DNA from: Dipylidium caninum
Lineage: Eukaryota; Platyhelminthes; Cestoda; Cyclophyllidea; Dipylidiidae
Direction of reading: 5' to 3'
DNA: 64,000 bases
Assembly (NCBI GenBank): GCA_017562135.1
Contig: QEYB01001208.1
Span: 1,054,001-1,118,000, forward strand
The notes under the pieces: generated by a model
The model's input: only the letters and a program-made list of their open reading frames with translations
Databases searched by the model: none
What the model was told of the DNA's origin: nothing
Program-made: the position numbers and the translations under genes
Part shown: positions 1 to 11,500 of the stretch, piece after piece
How positions within the stretch are numbered: the first letter of the stretch is position 1
How the letters are laid out: each line of letters starts with the position of its first letter

Positions 1-2329
1 TTTCCGACAGCTTCGTCTCTTAATATCCCTCCCGTTCTTCACTAAATAAGGACTGACCCAATGCAAGCGAAAGTTCGTTTACCTTGCGCCCTTTATTGCT
101 GCATGATGTGCCGTATTTCAGATCTTAGTTTCGTTTCTTCACCTCAGGCTCCTCCTTCTCTCCATCATCCTTCTACGATTCACACTAACTTATTGTTCCT
201 TTGCCATTTTGTTGCTCTTTTCGGAGTTCCTCACAAATATGTTTTTCCGCCTACAAATATCACAATGGTTAGGAAACTTGACTGGGTGACAATGGGTGAA
301 CCATGGGGAGGGGAAAGGGAGGGGAGTTGAGGCCAATCAACGTGAACATTCCGATGCGAGGAGTACGTGCATCAAATGAGGTAGCGCGGAAATATCAAGT
401 CGCTTTGGAGGAACAGCGTTGAAGAGGGGGCTGTGTATCTTTAGCGACTACCTCAAAATGCAGGTGGAGTTCGAATACCCCTACTGATTTGTGGGTGTTG
501 GGAGTCCTTTTTGCGCCGGTAAATTTGACAGGGGCTAACTACCTCATGGCCTAACAACATAAATGGAAATAACGTGAGCGTAGCTGCCGGTCGCTCGCAA
601 CTTATGCTTAAATTCGCCAAATTGACGACAATCACGGCCTTGGAAGTAGGCGCCGAGCCTCTTCCCCTTGCATACATCACAGGATTAACGGAATTCCGCC
701 AGTGTAAAGGCTGATATGGAGTGGAATGAAGCGCTGCATACAGACCACAAAAGCGTGCACGATCGGCAGGAGGAATTGCTTCGTTGACCATTCAGGCGAG
801 CGGTTATTCAAAGAAGTCATTTTTTCGAAAAAAATTCGGCGCAGAAAGGATTTAACTTAGAGAAAAATGCCATGCAATTATATATTTCGCCTTGACTCGT
901 GAATGGTAGATTGTAAAGAAATGCCTCACCACTTCAAGATGGAATTCAACAGCGTCAAAGTGATATTGAAGTCAAGAGGCCACTTGAGTTCATTACACGT
1001 ATGTTGGAGTGCGAGGTAGCACTGTGCACTGCTACCCCCTCGGTCTTTCAGCAGAGTAAACATGTTTATGGCCATGTGGTACACACAAACGGAGGTGGGG
1101 AGGTCTGCCTAGATCCGAAGTGAAAATTATTTAGTGGGATGGCATTGGATAAACAATTTGGTCCCACCCTAGTTAATGTTTGCTTGGCTCAAGAACACCT
1201 GCGTCGCCTCGGCCTCGTCCTCCCAGCCGCCCGCACTTTCGCCGTGCCTTGAGGATTCATTCAAAGCGTGACACACATTGTGCGCAGAGACGGATTCTTG
1301 CGCAAGTAATGTTCGCTCACACACCGGAGCCTGCGCAGTGACCCTGCAACAAAGCGGCCGGCACGACAGTAGCCACAGGCAAAGGAATCACCACGCATGG
1401 CTTTCCACGCATCATGCGTTCTATGTTAAACAGTGTGGACCATCCAACGTGACCACGTGTGAAGCCAGTGTATACTTCACTTAAGCTATGTGAATCTCTC
1501 GCACACTGATGCTAAAGTCAGCTGGGGATTCATTGAATTACGAAATAAGTTGAGGCGAAAAGCCACTAGAGCGAGGCTCCAGGGCGTGCAAGGCTTAGCT
1601 TTGCTTCTGCTCACACTTAGTTTTCAACTGCCAAAGGACACTTCTTGTAAAATGGGAATGGTAATAAGATACATACTAAAACTGTCAACTGTCACTTCAT
1701 TGACTGAGTGAACGACTTATGCATTTGCAAAATTTTTTATTCAGAGAACACACAGTAATTGAAGTAACACACTCGGGAAATGTTAGTCTAGACGCCATTC
1801 CTCTATTTGTCACATTGGTGTAACCACAGAGAATAAGACCCGGAATTATACGGACGGAAATACGCCCTTCAATTTAAACAAACAGCTTTCAATTTATTTG
1901 CTAATGTTATTTCCCTCATTTTCCCCAAGCGCCAACATGTAGCTGTCGAATTAATCCCGTAAGCAATGGTATTTCGAATAAAATACCACTTCAGCTGTAT
2001 AAAACAGACACAATGCTTCACCAACCTTTCACTTTTTTGGATAATGAGAATGTTTTCAGAGAAAAGTGTCAAAATAACGACTTAAAGTCATACAATGCAA
2101 TGCATAAGACTATTATTACTCGACGGAAGCGCGCCGCAGCCGCCATTCATAAGTGCTTAAGGCAGAATAGCATCGGCAGCAGTTCAAGTATGTTAGTGAG
2201 GAAAACGAGGAGGGAAGACGTAGGAGGCAGTTTGGTGATAACAAAGTTGGGGCGAGCTGGCAAAATCAATGACTGGGTCGACTATCAAAGAGAGAGGAAG
2301 GTGGATCCTGACGCGACTAATGAAGTTCA
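1..2329. other. Intergenic / 3' flank of the Kunitz gene, no gene seen
   Basis: I found no convincing coding exon here. Open frames up to 116 codons exist on both strands but show no domain, splice pairing or family resemblance. The stretch just below 2330 should be the 3' untranslated region of the minus-strand Kunitz gene. Confidence 0.5.
1893..1898 (-). other. Candidate poly(A) signal of the Kunitz gene
   Basis: TTTATT on the plus strand reads AATAAA on the minus strand, about 430 bases past the TGA at 2330. It is a canonical hexamer, but no cleavage-site evidence is available. Confidence 0.4.
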
Positions 2330-2586
2330 TCATCTAGAGCGGAGGCATTCATTTTCGCAGTGAGCCTGACTCTCGAAAATCAGTGGTCTACCCAAAATCT
2401 TGATGCGGTAGGGTTCGTTGGGATAGTCCAGACAGACGTATATCATCATGGAAAAACACGAGTTCGACGCGCCGTCGTACGCATAGGCCAACTCCGTCAC
2501 CGTTCCGCCAGCATGGCAATTTTGAATGGTTTCGTTCTTGAGAATATTCAACAACTGGGGTGAAGATAAGCAAGTCATCTTGTGTT
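2330..2586 (-). CDS. Kunitz exon 14, terminal exon with stop
   Basis: Acceptor ..TTGTAG before 2586; two bases complete a GAA codon from the previous exon. It has six Kunitz cysteines, but the Cys IV to Cys V span is about 24 residues instead of 12 and the P1 position is His. The frame closes with TGA at 2330-2332 and no donor follows. Confidence 0.8.
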
Positions 2587-5500
2587 CTACAACGAAAGTG
2601 GAATACACAGAACTCCAGTCAATTTCGTTGGCCTTCAAAAGGCACATTAGTTACCGACGCAAAATAATAATACACGGAACGTCGATGAGCCAATGTATAC
2701 TTCACAATAACTGGCCGCTGCAACAACCAGCGAGGAGATTTACAAAAGTATGGAATAGCTGGAGAGGGAATCTTTGACCTAAAAACTCTCCGACTTATGT
2801 TAAGGCTTTATTTCCGCCGTAGGTATGTGTTTTTCTACTTATCAGCTGGTGTTTGTGGATTTCTATCCAAACGCGTGTTTTAACACGATTTTTTCGCGTA
2901 ATCTGACATAGAAGGAGCGAGGCAGACAGAAATTATCATTCCTAGTTGATATCTTATCGGTGACATTTGTCAACCCAAGTTGAATGCGCACTTTCAGGTG
3001 GAGTGCACAGCCAGAAGACCAACGGAGAACCAGAAATCTGCGTTTTCTGACAGTTCGCTGACAGTAATGCTCTGTTCATTATTCACACCTCAGGCGCTAC
3101 TTGCTTCTTAATTTACCGCTAAGTTCGCATTTGAAAGGAATCTACCGTGTGTTTATAAAATTTACGAAAAATTTCGGCGCACGAGTGATGCGTTAGTATC
3201 CGTAGCGGCGTGTTCAAAGAACCACCTAGTGTCAAAGCTTAATTTAGTTCTTATTAACAATTAAACGACCAGGCCTAACTTCGCAAAAGGGGGGCTACTT
3301 TGGTTGATGAGGTTGTGGATGTTTGGCGCGGGACTACACCGGGTCGGTGGTGTGACCAATTAACTTGATGATAAAGGGAACGAGTGATGAGCAGCCTCAC
3401 CTTTCGTCAAGTCCGGATGCCTCGATACAAGGCCGAACTTGGTCGCGAACCGGTTCATGGAGAGAGCCATTTTGTTTATCTTTACAGAAATGGGCAGGAG
3501 ATTCGGTGAGGATATACAGGCGCTGTGGCAAGTTGCCTCATCAGCAAAGTTGTTTCCTTGGGGAATTTTTCCGCTGAAAAAAAACTTCTCGCAGACCCCA
3601 GTAGTAAGGTTGAAAAAGTATCGCAATGTGGCAGGCTCGTTCCCCTCGGCCTCCTTCTGCAAAAGGAGAACAGTAGAAAGAAGCAAAGCGATTCCCTAGG
3701 GACATGATGCAGTGCAATGGTTGTAATCGTAGAGGCAGCAACGTGTATTTTTCGGCGGAAGCTTCCTCGAAAGGTGAAGCTGATCCTCAACTAATAGGTA
3801 GTAAATGTAACCGTCTGAGTAGGTATTTCCAGCACCAGAAGGATGGCGGATGTTCAATTTACTGATGGATTGAAAATTTAAAAATAATTTGAATCAGCAG
3901 CCAGACGATGTCATCTGAAATTACCGGTTTAGGAAGGCCACAGACGTCGTTGTGAGCACAGGCGTTGTCGCACTCCTGTTTCGTCAGGAAACGATTCGAG
4001 TTGCCAAAACAGCCCGCGTACGAGAACTGCTCGCATCTGCGTCTCTCAGTGTTGTAATACCAGCGCGGAACGAAGTTAGAGCAACTTCCGTAGTCTAATG
4101 GGAGTCTGCAAACCTCTAGAAATTAATCCACGTTTAAAAGAAAATTATGGGATGATCTTTCATCTTGACCATCCAAACCGATGGAGTGTCATCCAGGGGA
4201 GATTTTGGCGTTTATGCGAGCAAGTAGACATATAAACAAATAAGTTGTGGTTCTATAATGTGTTTACTTTATAGGGCATTAATTATACGCTTCTCAAATG
4301 ATTGCATTTAAGAGATAAAAAGGGGACGAGTCCGCCTAGCTTAACATTTCATTCACCGTCTCATCCTCTGGGGCCCGCATTTTGATGAAGACACAAGTTA
4401 CTGTTAGCTTAATGAAGTAGTGCGACTTACCGGAGATATCCTTTGGCCGACATGCAGAGTTGCAGGTTTCTTCATCAGCGAAATTGTTGCCATATACGGG
4501 GCACGAGGTGTAGCTGCGACAATAGCCGTCCTTCACGTCAAAGTACCACCGCTCGCCCATCATGCGACACTCGTTGGAGACCGAGGTGATTGGGTTCATG
4601 TGGCAGATGTCTGTCAACCAAAATTAACACTAGTTTCTGCTAACACCGATTGAAGCCGGCCTGTGCCTCCAAAACACGCCCTCGCGAAATAAGATCAACT
4701 GACCCGCTCTAGCGTATCGCCAAACGTCGCCTTATCATAACTTGGCGTGGAGTTGGGAGAAGTGATGAACTTGTAATACGTAATTCGAACCAACTTAAAA
4801 TATGCACTGATCCTATTATTGTCAAGACAGAGGATGTGGGGCACATGCCGAGTTCTCCTAAACTGTCGATGTGAATGAATAGAAAATGTCAATGAAGTTG
4901 CGGCAGGATTGTCAAAAAGGTAAATACATACATTGCGGAAACGATTTCTTCCACTCTGATAACTCGGTGGATGGCTCTAAATTATAAAAATTTTTTGTTC
5001 CGCAGACTCTACTACTCTCAAACTCACAAGCAAAGCGACAGTGACCGAAAAGACGTACTGGTGACATCAGTGCCACTGGGTGTCGGCGGAAGGCAGTGGT
5101 TGTAGCAAGCAGAGCTAGAAGCGAAGGTGCCCACTGGGAGTCGGCCATTGAGGCCATCTGTGTCAAGGTCAGACCACAGATGGAAGACGTCACCAGCTAG
5201 GCCTAGCGGTAGTCGGAACTGAGCGGAGGAGGGAACCGAGGAGACGTTTGGGGCTGGACACACCTCCAGTTGGCGGCAGGTTCCCGCCTCAGCTTCGTAA
5301 ATCCACAGACGCAATCCTCTGCCGGGACATTCTCCAACGTGACTTGCGTCACAAAGGGGTGACACTGAGTGTGGACAAAAGAATAGGGAAGATTATGGCA
5401 TGGCACTAATGGCCGAGGTGAGGCTGAGTAAAGAGATCGAGTGGAGGATGTTTATTTCTTACTGTTATAGAGGAATGAATTTCCAATGAAAGACTCGTGA

Positions 5501-8500
5501 TATTTTAGAGCACAAAAGAACGCCCCTCCTACGGGGCAGAGCGAAAGGATTTATTCCACTGATTAGTGTACTGAGATGCCACCCAATAGTCGCTTAAATT
5601 CCTATACTTTATTTTGTGTCAGAACAGTTGAGGTTTACCTGACCGACGAAGTCTTCGGCTGCAAACGCTGTCACACTTAGATTTCGTCTCGAAGTGGTTG
5701 CCACGTGCCCCGCACCCAGTGTAGAAGTAGGGCTCGCACTGCCTCAGTTTCCTGTTGTAGAAGTAACGCGTCAGATGGACACCATGGTCATTGTTGCCGT
5801 CGCGAAGGCGTCGGGGCCGCGGACAAGTCCCATAGGTGTGATGTTGTAAGCAGAAGTCCCAGGCTAATCGGAACATAAGCCTTTCACAGGTATGAATATC
5901 TTTTGTTCAATATAACAAGGCTCGGAATTAACCTTTGAATTTACACGAGTGATTCGAATGGATTCGGATGTTTACGACGGATAGCGCAGTGGCAAGAGGC
6001 AAATATTACCGCAGGCAGCTGTGCCATCCTAATAAATGCAATCTCAGTAGGGTAACTCACGATATCTTTCGGAGTACATGGCCTTAATTCGTCGCATTTC
6101 CTCAATAACTTCCGTGGGCACAGGTGGAATTTGTTGAGCCCTTGTGATTGACGCATCGGCAGCCTCGGAGATGGAAGGTCCGCCCTCATAAATTTGGTTC
6201 AGCGCTCCACAAGCGGTCTCGCATTCTGTCTTCGTGTTGAAGCGATTACCGTTGCCTAAGCAGCCGCCGTACATGAACAAGCGACATTTCCCTTCGCTCA
6301 GGTCGTAATAGTAGCGGGCGTGGCTTTCTGAACAGGGGCCAGTGTCCTTTGGCAACCGACAGACGTCTAGACGACAGTTCAGTCATACCAAATGGGGTCA
6401 AGGAAAGTGTTGTCAATTCAAAGGACAGCTCATCAAGGTACTGATGAAATTTTGCATTGGAATGCTCAAAATAAAAACGGTGTAAAGATTTTGCTTTGAG
6501 AAAGTAACACGAACAATGCCCCGTCCCATGTACCGTCGGCTTTTCCCCAAACAAAAAACTCTTATCTCCGACACTCGTAAGCCATATCAATCATTCCTTA
6601 CACAAATGTTAATTATTACCACCTGAATGAAACACTCACGCAGGCCATTGCACTGCCTATTTTTATGGCGCAAACACACAGGATGGAGTAGCGCATGTCG
6701 GGGAAACACACGAGTCCCCAATACCGCAGGTTTTGCCTCTAACTGATATAATCAGTCCTCACATCACTCGACGGAAGAGGTGCCGGCCCGCCATGGAGTT
6801 AGATTAGCGCCTGTAAAGGCTCTGCCGATTAAGCTCACTACCAGCGGCAAGAACAGACGAAACTGCGGCAAGCTGCGGTTTGCGATTTAATTATTTAACT
6901 AAAGATAAGAAATAACCGTAGACATATGATGCATAAATCTACGACATCCATATCATACTATTACTTGGATTCCTTAGGAGAGGTTTGTGGAACTGGGGTA
7001 GAGGGCAAAAGCGGCTACGCTAGAAGTAGAAAAGGCTCTCACCCTTCAGGCCTTTGGGCATGCAAGTGGCCTCGCAAAGTTCTTTCGTCTCAAAGTTATT
7101 TCCCCACGCAGACGAGTGGGGATCATCGGGATTATGGCACTCGGAGAAGAGCACGCACTGGTGAAGCTCCGACAGGTAGGACCAACGCGAAATGTTATGG
7201 CGTTCGATGGGACACTTAGGCTTGCCGGAATTTAATTTGCGCGCGAAACACCGATCTAGAAGTGGGAAGACATTTATTTGATCAGAGTTGTATTTAAAGC
7301 GAAAATCTTCTTCTATGCAAGTGTATCGACGCTGAGCGACGTCGATGAGAGGACCGTCGTCGGTGAGAAGCGGGTACTTTTACACCGGTGTGGTGTGCTC
7401 GTGTAAACTTAGGCGCATGGAGACTGATGCCCTTCGGGCCTGTGGCAGCTCAAATCCCTTCCCTCCATATTTTCTGAGGACATCAACTCGACCAGCCGCA
7501 GAGAACGCCTCGATAGCTGGCACTTGGGAGAGTAGAAGAGCAAGATGAAACTGAAGTGAGGCATACTTCAGGCGAAAAATGTTCTGATAAAAGAAAAAAT
7601 GCTCCTTTGTATTCAGATACTTCCATCACTCAGAGGAAATAAATTTCTTCAGCGCACAGCTCAGGACAACCAAGACAATTAACTCCTATTATGGATTGGT
7701 GTTTGATAATACGAGTGACTTCAAGGTAGAAATTTTTGCTTTTTTTCCGCTGTGGGAAGTCAGGCCACAAACTCGACGATTCCTTGAAGTGGATTGAGAC
7801 GATGAAGGGAAGAGAAGGTTCCGTGGTGGACAACATCCACTTCGGTTGTTCCGCATTTGTTAATGGAATTGTAGCCCGAGGGTCTACCTCAAATGCCAGA
7901 AGTGTATAATGTCAAAGTCATGTTGTTCTTCATGAAAGCTATTAATTCGCGTCAGTGCTGGCCCACATACGTGATATTTAGGGAGGAAATAGTAGCTTCT
8001 AAGTTTTTCTTAACAAACAGGAAGGTTGCAGAGATAATCGACACCTCAGTCGTAATATCCTGTTTCCGCACCGAACGGGGAAATGGGCATTCCAACGGGT
8101 AGGCGAGTGCAAAGTAGGATTAGTAATTCCACAAAACCCAGGAAACCACGACTGTTGGACCTATTGCAGGCGAGAACATAGGGGAAACACAAAATATCGT
8201 TGGCGTGGCATTTACACTGTGGTCAGACCTTGTGGAGGGACCAAAAAGGTGAGCCTCATGAGGTTCCAAGGAGTCGGAGTAGTTTTAGGGAGAGTTAATA
8301 TCAAGCCACGTTTGACCCTTTCTCAGTAGATTGAAAAAATTCCACTGACTGAGCGGAGAATACGAGTTCTCATGGAGAAGTATATTTCGAACACACACTT
8401 TTGATGTCGTTAACAATAAGCACTTAAAGTTCCTTGTGAATTATTTGTAAAGTGGCGAAGTGGATTAAGTAAAGACATTGGAAACGGCTTTAACAAAAGT

Positions 8501-11500
8501 CTATCGAGTCAGAAGCCTCATACCACGTAGGCGCATATAGAAAAGGGCTACGCATAGGAGGCGAGTCCTGCAGCTTTGCTACTTCCATTTTCGGAGGAAT
8601 GCGTGTGACAAGTATCCTTATTCCATTCCTTTTTCCACATTTCTCTCGGATGTTTAAGCGGCAGTCTGTTTAAACAGACTCAAAAAAATGATGAGAGTAA
8701 AAAAATGCCCAAATTGACCCACGTGGCAACTCTTGTTCCGTTGGAGACGATTTAGCGCAAGTCTTGAGACAGTGTTGTCCGTCGGTGAAGTAATCCTCTC
8801 GTCCACAGCCTTCGCCATCCTCCCTGAGGTGAAACGCTCTGCAGGTACCGCTGGCGACGCTGAAGTAGAAGAGCACCTCGGGGACCTTAGCCACGCCTCC
8901 GTTGTGCTGCGGCAGCGGCAGACCGTAGCAGCCGTCACGCTTTGGGTTCCTGTCGCAACGCTTGTCTCCTGCAGTCATGTTTTAAAGCAAGAATTAGATT
9001 GGATTTTTCAAAACAACTAAGAATTCGTTGGAACGGCTCGAGTCAATTTTGCATTATTTCGGGAAACAGTGTAGCTGGCTGTTTCTGGATGCCTTTATTT
9101 GACCAAACTCCAGTCTGTAAGCCTGGGATTATGCGATACCGACCATTGAACTTAACGTAGGTTTAGATGTACCATTTGTGCAATCCACAAACACCCATTT
9201 GCGCTAAATTTAGAGACACTTTGAACAGAATGTGCTACCCAAAAAAATAAATAGTTGCACCACACCAGGCAATTTAGACCTTCGTTTCTACCGCAGAAGG
9301 ACACAAACGACTACCTAACTTTGAATGGAGTGAATGTAATAAGATTTGCAAGTGAAGACAATGGTTAGACGGAACCTAAAAATGTTCTGATTTATTTTAG
9401 GGAGAGCAGCGATTTCAGTGCCTCACTTCCAGGCCGCATGATACGTTGTTTGCAGGCTCTGGCGCAGGACTGTGCAGTATCGAAAGTGTTGGCACCACCA
9501 CCGCATCCGCTGTAGGCAAAGTTTTCGCAGTTGCTTGTGCGTGGGTTGAAAAACCACCGTACAAATTGCTTGTTTTGACAGTCAGTCCCATTTTGACATT
9601 CAATTGGGATGCACTGCCCCGGCTCTGGGCGCTTTCTGCACGGTTCTATGTCTGTTAACGTGGAATAAAGGAACAATGTCATTTCGTGGTTCGGAGAACA
9701 GAGGCACCTCTCCATATGAAAGTTTCGGCAAAACACTTCTTCATGGTACTTGAACAATTTTCTTGTAGGAATGATTTAATCTACCGGGTCAGACACATCC
9801 TGTTACTGTTGATTTGAAGCTAAGCAGAGGAAGCTTGTCGTAAACGATTGAAGGACTAGCATTTTCCTTAACTTCTCTACGTCTTACTGCCTAATTTTTC
9901 AAAATCTGATGGTCGCTGACAAATCTTTTTAAACCTAATGTTTGAAGAGAATTTGTGGGAGGTTTACTTTTTAGTCACTCCAAGATGCGAAAAGTTCAGT
10001 TACACCTGACTAATGGTCCACTTCTCCCAGGATTCTTGACGTCCTTACAGAGAATTTCACTGCCTCAGACATCACCTCCACGCAGTGTACCGAACTTCAT
10101 GTACATTCCCAACATCCCAAACAAGCTATGTGCACTCTTCTTACTGCTTCCATTTCCTCTAGTCAACTTTGCCAATGAGGCAATGATTAGTTGGCGAGTA
10201 GTCGGAGAAGTGAAGAATTTTTATGAAGCTACGCACGTTCGTTAAAATGAGCCAATTACATTAACACCTTTCGATAGTTCTGACTGAAAAAAACGACTGT
10301 ACTAAAAAGGGGCAAACATATTCCTCGGCTCCATATCCTTAGTGCAGTGGACTTAGTTAAAGTGGAGGTCAAGTAGTTGGTGGATGCACACGCAACTTAC
10401 CAACAGTCTGTGGAGAGAAGGAAGTCAGATTGTAAACCAAGGGTGGAAATAAAACAAGTGGTTTCCGAGAGTGATTCTTTCCAGTGGATTCCTTTTCAAT
10501 CTTTTCGATCTCCAGAAAGTCGACCGTGATGGGAATATCACGCATAGCCGGGGGATCCGCATCTACTTCTTCTTCCGGCTGCTCGGTGACAGACTTCACC
10601 GTCGGCGCGAGTGCATGCGTCTGAGGACCGCAGGCCTCCCGACAGGCCGAACGGGAGGGGAAGCGATTCTCGTTGCCTCCACAGCCCGAGTAGACGAAGG
10701 TGCGGCACTCGCCACCACCGCTGTCGTAGTACCACATTTCATGGGGCTGCTGCATTTTGCAGTCGCCCATTTCGGATGGCAACTCACAGATATCTGTTTC
10801 GGAGAGCGAAAGTTACTCGTTAAGGCGTCATTGAGAAGTAATTACTCTTCTCTTAATAATGTGCCAAACGGATTGTCACTCGTGTGGCATTTAGGACATT
10901 TCAACTTGAATGGTCAACAAGTGATGAAAGTGTTGAAGCAAGGCAATTTGCGCTCTCAATAATCTCCTCTACATGCTATGCAGCCGTTAGCGTCGATTAT
11001 ACCGTCAAAATCAAACTTTGCCTTTCTCTCTCGTCTAACTAGCAATGCTCCCAGTAAAATAAGCATCCCTTATAGCCACGTTTTATGGCGCAAAAGAATT
11101 AAAGGCCCTTCGACGTTGGCCACTTGTGACTCGCGTGCCCCTACGGGTGGAACAAATTTGCCCTCGAACAACCGGATGCTTAGTCCTAAAAATGGGTGGA
11201 ATCTGCCGTAGCCGACGATTTTACACCCTCTCCATGTGGCACAGATGAAGAAGTGTCACGACAAAGAATTTCTATCGTAAAACAATGTAATTGTGAGAGT
11301 AAATCGGTGCTTTCAAAAATGCGGCTCAATTTTGCCCCAGCTCCGAGATCTGCGCCAGAGTGGCGAAGTAGTCGTCTGTTTTTGCGGGGGGGTCTGACTG
11401 GAATTCCCCGAGTTTTTTAGTCCAAAAATGGATTACGCTAAGATATAAGAAATGGACGGAAGATTTAAATTTAAGTAAGAAGATGCGGTTCGCTAGTAAA

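Noticed and set aside
10471..10962. 163-codon plus-strand open frame
   Set aside because: It is antisense to Kunitz exon 4, whose minus-strand frame has the full cysteine pattern and correct splice sites.
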